A stretch of 64,000 nucleotides of DNA, taken from assembly GCF_018130545.1 (NCBI RefSeq), contig NZ_JAFCKF010000002.1:806001-870000 (forward strand). Direction: 5' to 3'. The position numbers were made by a program, and so were the translations under genes. The notes under the pieces were generated by a model. The model was given only the letters and a program-made list of their open reading frames with translations. It was not told where the DNA came from and searched no databases. This stretch comes from Bradyrhizobium tropiciagri. GTDB lineage: Bacteria; Pseudomonadota; Alphaproteobacteria; Rhizobiales; Xanthobacteraceae. Below are positions 24,927 through 32,807 of the stretch, piece by piece (positions within the stretch are counted from its first letter, which is position 1; each line of letters opens with the position of its first letter).

Positions 24927-25830
24927 ACCGGCTCAGCACGCGGCCGTCGATCAGCAGCAACGCACTCGCAATGACAAGCGCGCCGATCACCTCGCGCAGC
25001 GCGATCGGCTCGCCGAGCGCGAGATATCCGAGCAGCATCGCGGTGACCGGAATCAGCAGCGTCACCAGCATCACATTGGTCGGGCCGGAGCGCTGCAGGA
25101 TCCGGAAGAACACGATATAGGCCAGCGCAGTCGACAGCGCTGCCAGCCCGAGCACCGCAAGCCACGTCGTCACATGCGGCATCGGCAACAGCCAGGGACG
25201 GTCGGCCACGGCGGCGATGGGCGCCATCATCACGGCCGATGCCATCATCTGGAACGTCGCGGTTCCCAACGGAGGCACGCGCTGCGGCAGCCGCCGCCCG
25301 ACCAGCGCCGCGAGGCCGTAGCTGAAGGCGCCGGCGAGACAAAGCAGGATGCCGATGCCCTGCTTGCTCTCGAAGCCGAGCGCGTCGCCATGCAGGATCG
25401 CAACCCCGATCAGCCCGACCACCACGCCCGCGACGCGGCGCGCCTGCAGCCGCTCCTCACCGGCCGCCGCCATCACGACAACCGCAAACAGCGGCGTCGT
25501 CGCATTGAGGATCGAGGCCAGTCCGCTCGGAATATAGGTCTGTCCGAACACGATCAGCGAGAACGGCAACACGTTGTTGAACAGCCCCATCGCGGCGAAC
25601 GGCGCCCAGCCGGACAGGCCGCGCGGGAGTTCGATCTTCCGCGCCCGCAGCAGCGGCAGCAGGATGATCGTGCCGAGCGCGACGCGCAGCAACACCAAGG
25701 TCAGCGGCAGCAGTTCGCGCAGGATCACGCCGTTGAAGAAGAACGAGCCGCCCCAGAGTACCGACAGCAGACCGAGCAGCCCCCAATCGCGGCTATCAAT
25801 GCGGTTGTCGGCGGAAGGCATGTCGGGCAC
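24886..25830 (-). CDS. EamA/DMT family transporter
   Basis: A 314-residue inner-membrane protein with ten predicted helices arranged as two EamA repeats (GLLGLLSVLWGGSFFFNGVI, then GILLCLAGAFSYGLAALVGRR). Family members export amino acids or other metabolites; the substrate is unknown. Its 3' end overlaps the carbamoyltransferase 3' end by 41 bp on the opposite strand. Confidence 0.88.
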   Translation of the reverse strand: MPDMPSADNRIDSRDWGLLGLLSVLWGGSFFFNGVILRELLPLTLVLLRVALGTIILLPLLRARKIELPRGLSGWAPFAAMGLFNNVLPFSLIVFGQTYIPSGLASILNATTPLFAVVVMAAAGEERLQARRVAGVVVGLIGVAILHGDALGFESKQGIGILLCLAGAFSYGLAALVGRRLPQRVPPLGTATFQMMASAVMMAPIAAVADRPWLLPMPHVTTWLAVLGLAALSTALAYIVFFRILQRSGPTNVMLVTLLIPVTAMLLGYLALGEPIALREVIGALVIASALLLIDGRVLSRFSRAPASTPHTIR

Positions 25831-25905
25831 TCACCTGCAGTCGCCCAGGTGACTAACGCAGGCGCGCGAATATTCCCACCCGATTTCCGTGAATGGCGGC
25901 CCTGC

Positions 25906-26775
25906 CTATTTCGGGCGCGACACGATCTCGATCATCTGGCCTTCGTCGCCATCGGGTGCATGGGCCTTGGCCTTGTCGTAGGCGGCGAGCGCGGCGCGGC
26001 TGACGGGCACGCCAGGCAGCAGCGTTTCGGCGAGACGCACGGCGTAGTCGGCATCCTTATGGCGCAGCGCTGAGGTGAAGGATGCACCTGAGAAATTGCG
26101 GTCGATCATCCGCTTGCTGTGGCGGATCACCTGCGGGCTCGCGATTGCACCGGAGGCCAACGCTTCGGCGACCAATTGCATGTCGAGGCCGGCCTGCTCG
26201 GCGATCGCAACGCCTTCGGCGAGGCTTGCGATCTGCACCGCGCCGATCAGATTGTTGATCAGCTTGAACACCGTGCCGGTGCCGACCGCGCCGAAATGAC
26301 GGATCGTGCTGCCGATCGGGGCGAGGAACGGCCGTGCCTTATCGAGATCGGCCGCATCAGCCCCCACCAGCAGCGTCAGCTTGCCCGCGGCGGCCGCCTC
26401 GGGCAGCCCGGTGACCGGACAATCGATGTAGATCAGGCTGCGGCTGTGCAGCTCGCGCGCCATCTCGAGCGTGTGCTGGTAGGAGACCGTGGAGCATTCG
26501 ATCGCGAGTGTGCCGGCCTTCATGGTGGCGGCGGCGCCATCCTTGCTCAGCCAGACCGCGCGCGAGGCCTCGTCGTCTGCAACCATGGTCACGACGGCAT
26601 CGGCGTCGATCGCGGCATCCTCCGGCGACGTCGCCCAAATCGCGCCGCGCGCGATCAGGTCTTCGGCCTTGGCCTTGCTCCGGTTCCACACCGCGACCGT
26701 GAAGCCGGCATCGAGATAGCGGCCGGCCATCCCGTGACCCATGCGTCCCAATCCGATGAAAGCGACGCGCGGCAT
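25906..26775 (-). CDS. NAD(P)-dependent dehydrogenase, 3-hydroxyisobutyrate dehydrogenase family
   Basis: A 289-residue enzyme of the beta-hydroxyacid dehydrogenase family. VAFIGLGRMGHGMAGRYLDAG is the Rossmann nucleotide loop, DCPVTGLPEAAAAGKL the substrate-binding loop, and FKLINNLIG carries the catalytic Lys. Typical substrates are 3-hydroxyisobutyrate, tartronate semialdehyde or succinic semialdehyde. The ATG is 3 nt after the prfB stop, so it is likely the last gene of the amiC / PBP1A / prfB operon, although the functions are unrelated. Confidence 0.9.
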   Translation of the reverse strand: MPRVAFIGLGRMGHGMAGRYLDAGFTVAVWNRSKAKAEDLIARGAIWATSPEDAAIDADAVVTMVADDEASRAVWLSKDGAAATMKAGTLAIECSTVSYQHTLEMARELHSRSLIYIDCPVTGLPEAAAAGKLTLLVGADAADLDKARPFLAPIGSTIRHFGAVGTGTVFKLINNLIGAVQIASLAEGVAIAEQAGLDMQLVAEALASGAIASPQVIRHSKRMIDRNFSGASFTSALRHKDADYAVRLAETLLPGVPVSRAALAAYDKAKAHAPDGDEGQMIEIVSRPK

Positions 26776-26778
26776 GGG

Positions 26779-27908
26779 CTAATCCACATCCTCGACGGAG
26801 CCGGGTCCGGTGCCGAAGGCACGTTGCGCCAGCGTTGCCGCCATGAATTCATCGAGATCACCGTCGAGCACCCCCGAGGTGTCGGAGGTCTGCACACCCG
26901 TGCGCAGATCCTTCACCATCTGATAGGGCTGCAAGACGTAAGAGCGGATCTGGTGACCCCAGCCGATATCGGTCTTGGCAGCCTGATCGGCAGCGGCCTG
27001 TTCCTCGCGCTTCTTCAGCTCGATCTCGTAGAGCCGCGCGCGCAGCATGTCCCAGGCCTGCGCCCGGTTCTTGTGCTGGGAACGACCGGCCTGGCAGACC
27101 ACCGCGATGCCGGTCGGGATGTGCGTCAGGCGTACCGCCGACTCGGTCTTGTTGACGTGCTGACCGCCGGCGCCGCCCGATCGCATCGTGTCGGTGCGGA
27201 CATCGGACTCCTTGATCTCGATCTTGATGCTGTCGTCGATCACGGGAAAAATCTGCACCGACGAAAACGAGGTGTGCCGCCGCGCGTTGGAGTCGAACGG
27301 CGAGATCCGCACCAGGCGATGCACGCCGGCCTCGGTCTTCAGCCAGCCATACGCGTTGTGGCCGGAGATCTGGATGGTGGCGGACTTGATGCCCGCCTCT
27401 TCGCCCTGGGACTCCTCGAGGAACTCGATCTTGAAGCCGTGTTTCTCGGCCCAGCGCGTGTACATGCGCAGCAGCATCTGCGCCCAGTCCTGGCTCTCGG
27501 TACCGCCGGCGCCGGCATGGACTTCGAGATAAGAATCGAACTTGTCGGCCTCACCCGAGAGCAGCGCCTCCAGCTCGCGCCGGGCGACCTCCTTCTTGAG
27601 GTCCTTGAGCGCCTTCTCGGCATCAGCGACCACACCCGCATCGTTCTCGGCCTCGCCGAGCTCGATCATGCCGACCTGGTCCTCGAGCTCGCGCTCGACC
27701 TTGCCGATGCCCGAGAGCGCGTCCTCCAATGAGGTGCGCTCCTGCATCAGCCGTTGGGCCTTCTGGGGATCGTTCCAGAGATTGGGATCTTCTGCGAGCT
27801 TGTTCAGCTCAGCGAGGCGTGCCGTCGATTGTTCGACGTCAAAGATGCCTCCTCAGCAGCCCGACTGACTGCTTGATCTCTTCAACAAGGCGTTCGATTT
27901 CCGCGCGC
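26779..27908 (-). CDS. prfB: Peptide chain release factor 2, with programmed +1 frameshift and a disrupted start
   Basis: RF2 ends translation at UGA and UAA. The long frame (26779-27840) has the codon-recognition SPF motif ([12 protein letters not shown]) and the catalytic GGQ ([16 protein letters not shown]). Upstream, a short frame ([16 protein letters not shown]) ends at CTT TGA C right after AGGAGG: the classic programmed +1 shift site that lets RF2 control its own synthesis. But the expected ATG (27908-27906) is out of frame with that short frame: the DNA reads ATGCGCGG where the family start M-R-A-E-I-E needs ATGCGCGCGG, so 2 nt seem missing from a CG run. From this ATG, translation would stop after 8 codons. 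No other ATG, GTG or TTG is in frame. Confidence 0.9.
27838..27853 (-). promoter_or_regulatory. prfB +1 programmed frameshift site
   Basis: On the minus strand: AGGAGG (27853-27848), CAT, then CTT TGA C (27844-27838). The internal Shine-Dalgarno, slippery CTT and weak in-frame UGA-C match the conserved RF2 recoding site. Reading CTT then GAC joins the leader peptide to the long frame. Confidence 0.9.
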
Positions 27909-28016
27909 ATGGTCTTTCAGGTGTTGGCTAAAACGGTTCCGGGGGATGTAGCGAGCGGCGCGGCAAAGCGCAATCGGCTTGGCGGCCCTATCCCGGCGAA
28001 TTGGCGGAATGGGCGG

Positions 28017-30518
28017 CTAGTACAGCCCCCCGGTTCCCGGCCGCATGAAGAAGCCGCCGTCGGGCTGCCCGCCACTCTGTGACGGCTGCGGGCCAGGCGC
28101 AGGGCTGCGGCCGTCGGCATCGGCGACGCCGATGACCGAGTAGTTGTCCGGCGGCGCGGTGCCCGGCTTGAAGGCTTCGAGGATGGTGTTGCCGCCATCG
28201 CCCGGGCCGGCGCGCATGCCGGTCTTGGCATCGACGCGGATCAGCTTGATGCCCGCGGGCACCTTGAACGGCGTCGGCGGCTTGTCGGCGAGTGCAAGCT
28301 TGAGGAAGTCGCGGGCGATCGGCGCAGCGACGTGGCCGCCGGTCGCGGTGCGGCCGAGATTGCGCGGCTTGTCGTAGCCCATGTAGACACCGACCGCGAG
28401 ATCCGGCGAGAAGCCGACGAACCAGACGTCCTTCTCGTCGTTGGTGGTGCCGGTCTTGCCGGCGATCGGCTTGCCGACCTCCTTGACGACGGTCGCGGTG
28501 CCGCGCTGGACCACGCCTTCCATCATCTCGGTGATCTGGTAGGCGGTCATCGGGTCGAGCACCTGCTCGCGGCGGTCGACCAGCTGCGGCTCCGGCTGGC
28601 TCTTCCAGCCGCCGGGCGCATCGCAGCCACGGCATTCGCGGGTGTCGTGCTTGAAGATGGTGTGGCCGTAGCGGTCCTGGATGCGATCGATCAAGGTCGG
28701 CTTCACCCGGCGGCCGCCATTGGCGAACATCGAATAGGCCGTGACCATGCGCATCACGGTCGTCTCGCCCGCACCCAGCGCGTAGGACAGATAGTTCGGC
28801 AACTCGTCATAGACACCGAAGCGTTTTGCATACTCGCCGACCAAGGGCATGCCGATGTCCTGCGCCAGCCGCACCGTGACCGTGTTGAGCGAGCGCTGCA
28901 GCGCGTTGCGCAGCGTGGTCGGGCCATAATATTTGCCGGTCGAATAGTTCTCCGGACGCCACACGCCGGCGCCCTGCCCCTGGTCGATCTCGATCGGCGC
29001 GTCGATCACCGTGGTCGACGGCGTATAGCCATTGTCCAGCGCCGACGAATACACGATCGGTTTGAACGACGAGCCCGGCTGCCGGTAGGCCTGCGTCGCG
29101 CGATTGAACTGGCTCTGGTCGAACGAGAAGCCGCCGACCATCGCGAGCACGCGGCCGGTCCACGGATCCATCGCCACCATGGCGCCGGAGACTTCAGGCA
29201 ACTGCCGCAGGCGATACTGGCCTTCGACCGGATTGCCGTCCTTGGTCACCAGCGGATCGGCATAGATCACGTCGCCCGGCTGCAGCACCTGCGAGACCGC
29301 CGTCGGCGCCTTGCCCTTGGACTTGGCCCAGCGCACGCCATCCATCGTGATGATGCCGGTCTGCCGCTCCTTGCTGACCGCGCCGCCGAGCTCGCGGCCC
29401 GGCTGGAAGCCGATCCGCGCCGACTGGTCGCTGGTTTCCAGCACCACCGCCATCCGCCATGGCGAGATGTCGGAGAGCGATTTGACGTCGGCAAGCTTGA
29501 CGCCCCAATCGCCGGACACGTCGAGCTTGTGAACCGGCCCACGCCAGCCCTGCGCCTCGTCGTAGTTCACGAGACCCGCGACCATGGTCTTGCGCGCCAT
29601 CACCTGGATCTTCGGATCCAGCGTGGTGCGCACCGACAGGCCGCCTTCGTAGAGCTTCTTCTCGCCGTAGCGCTCGAAGATGTCGCGGCGGACTTCCTCG
29701 GCGAAATATTCGCCGGCGAAGATGTGCGCGCCGTTGGAGCGGTTGGTGACGTTGAGCGGATCCTTGCGCGCCTTGTCGGCGTCGGCCTGCTTGATCCAGC
29801 CGTTCTCCAGCAGGCGGTCGATCACATAATTGCGGCGCTCGATGGCGCGGTCGCGGTTACGCACCGGATGCAGCGCCGCGGGCGCCTTCGGCAGCGAGGC
29901 GAGATAGGACGCTTCGGCAATCGTCAGCTCGTTGACCGACTTGTCGAAATAGACCAGCGACGCGGCCGCGATGCCATAGGCGCCGAGCCCGAGATAGATC
30001 TCGTTCAGGTAAAGCTCGAGGATGCGGTCCTTGGAATAAGCGCGCTCGATGCGCATCGCCAGCAACGCTTCCTTGATCTTGCGGCTGAACGAGACCTCGT
30101 TGGTGAGCAGGAAGTTCTTGGCGACCTGCTGGGTGATGGTCGAGGCGCCTTGCGGGCGGCGGTTGGAGCCGTAGTTCTGCGCATAGAGGATCGCGGCGCG
30201 CGCCATGCCGGAATAGTCGATGCCGCCATGCTCGTAGAAGTTCTTGTCTTCGGCAGCGAGGAACGCGTTGATCACGAGTTTCGGCACCGCCTGGATCGGC
30301 AGATAGAGCCGGCGCTCCTTGGAGTATTCGCCGAGCAGCGCCCCGTCGGCGGCATGCACGCGGGTCATCACCGGCGGCTCGTAGTCCTGGAGCTGCGAAT
30401 AGTCCGGCAGGTCCTTCGAGAAATGCCAGATCGCGCCAGCGACGCCGGCGACCCCGACCAGGAACACGACCGTTCCGGCGGCGAACAAGAAACCCAAAAA
30501 CCGCACGAGCAGGCGCAT
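28017..30518 (-). CDS. mrcA: Penicillin-binding protein 1A (class A, bifunctional)
   Basis: An 833-residue inner-membrane murein synthase. One N-terminal helix (FLFAAGTVVFLVGVAGVAGA) is followed by a glycosyltransferase domain with catalytic Glu90 in AAEDKNFYEHGG, then an OB-like insertion (about 320-420) and a transpeptidase domain with SxxK near residue 483 (PGSSFKP), SLN and KTGTTND. The insertion and length fit PBP1A. It lies between amiC and prfB, a conserved alphaproteobacterial order. Confidence 0.95.
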   Translation of the reverse strand: MRLLVRFLGFLFAAGTVVFLVGVAGVAGAIWHFSKDLPDYSQLQDYEPPVMTRVHAADGALLGEYSKERRLYLPIQAVPKLVINAFLAAEDKNFYEHGGIDYSGMARAAILYAQNYGSNRRPQGASTITQQVAKNFLLTNEVSFSRKIKEALLAMRIERAYSKDRILELYLNEIYLGLGAYGIAAASLVYFDKSVNELTIAEASYLASLPKAPAALHPVRNRDRAIERRNYVIDRLLENGWIKQADADKARKDPLNVTNRSNGAHIFAGEYFAEEVRRDIFERYGEKKLYEGGLSVRTTLDPKIQVMARKTMVAGLVNYDEAQGWRGPVHKLDVSGDWGVKLADVKSLSDISPWRMAVVLETSDQSARIGFQPGRELGGAVSKERQTGIITMDGVRWAKSKGKAPTAVSQVLQPGDVIYADPLVTKDGNPVEGQYRLRQLPEVSGAMVAMDPWTGRVLAMVGGFSFDQSQFNRATQAYRQPGSSFKPIVYSSALDNGYTPSTTVIDAPIEIDQGQGAGVWRPENYSTGKYYGPTTLRNALQRSLNTVTVRLAQDIGMPLVGEYAKRFGVYDELPNYLSYALGAGETTVMRMVTAYSMFANGGRRVKPTLIDRIQDRYGHTIFKHDTRECRGCDAPGGWKSQPEPQLVDRREQVLDPMTAYQITEMMEGVVQRGTATVVKEVGKPIAGKTGTTNDEKDVWFVGFSPDLAVGVYMGYDKPRNLGRTATGGHVAAPIARDFLKLALADKPPTPFKVPAGIKLIRVDAKTGMRAGPGDGGNTILEAFKPGTAPPDNYSVIGVADADGRSPAPGPQPSQSGGQPDGGFFMRPGTGGLY

Positions 30519-30777
30519 TATCGACGTTCCGTTCCTACCCTCCGGCGCCTAATCGATCGAAGCGCCTGTCCAAAAGTGCGACGGCCTCACACAACGGCGC
30601 CTCATCTAACGAGGCCCCAAGCTTTGGCCCAGCGAGCCACCTTGCGCACACGAAAATACAAGAGCCGCCGGACAATATGGTCGATTCTGCGGACCTGCGG
30701 TCCATTGTCTATACCGTCGCCGCTGTGGCCAAACTAGGGCTTCCGGGCAACGGCGCCGGCTTTTCAGTCGGCCGATT

Positions 30778-32103
30778 TCACTTTGCCGGTCCGGCAGTTG
30801 CCAGCCGTTTGGCAAAGAACGCATCGATCGCCTGGACCATCGAACCGACCGCCTTGTTGCGCCAGTTCTCGGAGACCAGGTGTTCGAGGTCGCCCTTGTT
30901 GGAGACGTAGCCGATCTCGACCAGCACGGACGGCACGTCGGGCGCTTTCAGCACCCGGAAGCCGGCCGATTTGAGCGGATTCTTGTGCATCCGCACCGTG
31001 GTCTTCATCTCGTCCATCAGCAGACGGGCGAAGCGGTTGGAGAAGGTCTTGGTTTCGCGCTGCGCGAGGTCGATCAGGATGTCGGCAACCTCGGTCGGCT
31101 CATCGGTCAGGTTCACGCCGGCGATGGCGTCAGCCTTGTTTTCCGCTTCAGCCAGCCGTTCCGCCTCGGCGTCGGAGGCCTTGTCCGACACCGTGTAGAT
31201 CGTGGCGCCCTGGGCGTCGCCCTCACGGCGCGGCAGCGCGTCGGCATGGATCGAGACGAACAGCGCCGCGGACTGCGATCGGGCGATCTTCACCCGGTCG
31301 TTGAGCGGGATGAAGGTGTCGTCGGACCGGGTCATGAGCACGCGATACTTGCCCGATTTCTCGATCCGGTCACGCAGGGCAAGGCCGAAGCCCAGCACCA
31401 GGTTCTTCTCGGTCTGGTCACCGGATTGGGTGCCATTGTCGATGCCGCCGTGACCGGGGTCGATCACGATCAGCGGACGCGGGTCGGTGGTCGTCACCGG
31501 CGGCAGCGCCGCGGTCGTGACTGCCGGAATGGTCGCGGTGGTGGATTCGGAGATCGCAGGCTTCAGTTCGGGCCGGCTCTCGGGCGCGAGCGACTGCACG
31601 AAGCTGGTGCGATCGACCTCTTCGAAGTCCAGCACCAGCCGCGGCGGCTGACCATTGGCGGCGTCGAGCACGTAGGAGTTGGCGATCTTCACCGGCCCGT
31701 TCAGGTCGAACACGATTCTGGAGCCGCCGGGCATCACGAGCCCGTAGCGAAACGCCTTCACCAGCCCCCGCCCCGTCCCGCCGGTGCCGGCAGGGAGCTG
31801 GAAATTGACCTGCGGGATATCGACCACGACGCGATAGGGATCGGCCAACGGGAAGGCGCGAAACTCGATCTTGCGATCCAAGTCGAGGATGAATCGGGTC
31901 TGCTTGTCGTCGCCGGCGAGCCTGGCGCCGGATGCGACCGGGAAATTCGACGTGCTGGCGGTCGGGGCACCAGCGGCCTGCGCAGCCTGCCCAGTCTGCG
32001 GACCCTCGGCCGCGCTCGGGGCGCTGGCCACGGCAAATATCGATACTGCAGCGCACAACAGCCCGCAGCCCAGAAAAACAAGGTGTTTTGCGCGGTTCTC
32101 CAC
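30778..32103 (-). CDS. amiC: N-acetylmuramoyl-L-alanine amidase (AmiC-like)
   Basis: A 441-residue periplasmic amidase that cuts the amide between MurNAc and the stem peptide during daughter-cell separation. The signal peptide is followed by an AMIN domain (about 50-155, targets septal murein) and a zinc amidase_3 domain (about 205-430) with the motif VIDPGHGGIDNGT and a later Glu in SVLVEIGYVSN. It is the first gene of the leftward cell-wall operon and divergent from rne. Confidence 0.93.
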   Translation of the reverse strand: MENRAKHLVFLGCGLLCAAVSIFAVASAPSAAEGPQTGQAAQAAGAPTASTSNFPVASGARLAGDDKQTRFILDLDRKIEFRAFPLADPYRVVVDIPQVNFQLPAGTGGTGRGLVKAFRYGLVMPGGSRIVFDLNGPVKIANSYVLDAANGQPPRLVLDFEEVDRTSFVQSLAPESRPELKPAISESTTATIPAVTTAALPPVTTTDPRPLIVIDPGHGGIDNGTQSGDQTEKNLVLGFGLALRDRIEKSGKYRVLMTRSDDTFIPLNDRVKIARSQSAALFVSIHADALPRREGDAQGATIYTVSDKASDAEAERLAEAENKADAIAGVNLTDEPTEVADILIDLAQRETKTFSNRFARLLMDEMKTTVRMHKNPLKSAGFRVLKAPDVPSVLVEIGYVSNKGDLEHLVSENWRNKAVGSMVQAIDAFFAKRLATAGPAK

Positions 32104-32807
32104 CCGATTCGGAGCCTCCCAGCTGCTTCTTACCGCATTAAAACCGCACGGTTAATCGCACCCTAATGACGCCCAATGAAAAGAACCGAGTGTTGCGGCG
32201 GCGTGACGCTTCCCTTGCACGCGGCGGTCAATCCACGTATGTACGGGATGCTGACGGCTAGTACTCCCGGTTGTGTCGCGTTCAGCCTCCCGGTGCAGCG
32301 GTGGAACCTTCCAGATCGAAGATCCCGCCGTGTTTTTCCGGTCCCTCCCCAGCCAGCGCCGCGCGCGGCTGACACGGAGTGGCGGATTCAAGCCCGAGCG
32401 GCGTCCAGTCCCAGACACACTCCCTCGCCAGAGGGACGGTTTGAGACACGGCATAACCGATTATCCGGTCCCTTGGGGCCTCGATATGCGATGGCCAGCA
32501 GGTGCTTCGGCGCCGGGCTGGGCTTTCAGCAAAAGATACGGCGGTATTTCTCGCCGCCAACATGTTTAGACGGGCCGACGCTTAATGCGCCAGACTGCAT
32601 TGCCGACCAGGATCTCCCGAATGATCGCGCTGACGCGAGGTGAAAACTTCGCCCGTCGCATCATCCCGGTGGGTTCCCGTCCGGCGCTGTGTCGCGAGAC
32701 GCGTTTTGGCCTTCCCCTCACCCCCGAATCAGGTGGACCGTCGCGTCACCGGGCGGCGCAGTTTGCGCGCGCCTTGATCCGCGCCCGCCGCCGTCAAGAG
32801 CTCCAAA
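32104..32807 (+). other. Long intergenic region, mostly rne leader
   Basis: 704 bp between the divergent amiC and rne genes. Several short frames exist (for example 32176-32643) but they overlap each other and show no family. If the promoter at 32215-32243 is used, the rne mRNA starts with a leader of about 555 nt. It contains hairpins, for example GGCGG / CCGCC near 32538-32560, and a poor ribosome site (AAGAGCTCCAAA before the ATG). Long rne leaders serve autoregulation in enteric bacteria; a similar role here is inference. Confidence 0.5.
32215..32243 (+). promoter_or_regulatory. Probable sigma-70 promoter of rne
   Basis: TTGCAC (32215-32220), a 17-bp spacer, then TATGTA (32238-32243). 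Spacing is ideal and both boxes are near consensus. It is the best promoter match I see in the 704-bp gap on this strand. Confidence 0.45.

Noticed and set aside
28332-30737. An 801-codon open frame opposite PBP1A
   Set aside because: Antisense shadow; the minus strand encodes a complete class A PBP with all catalytic motifs.
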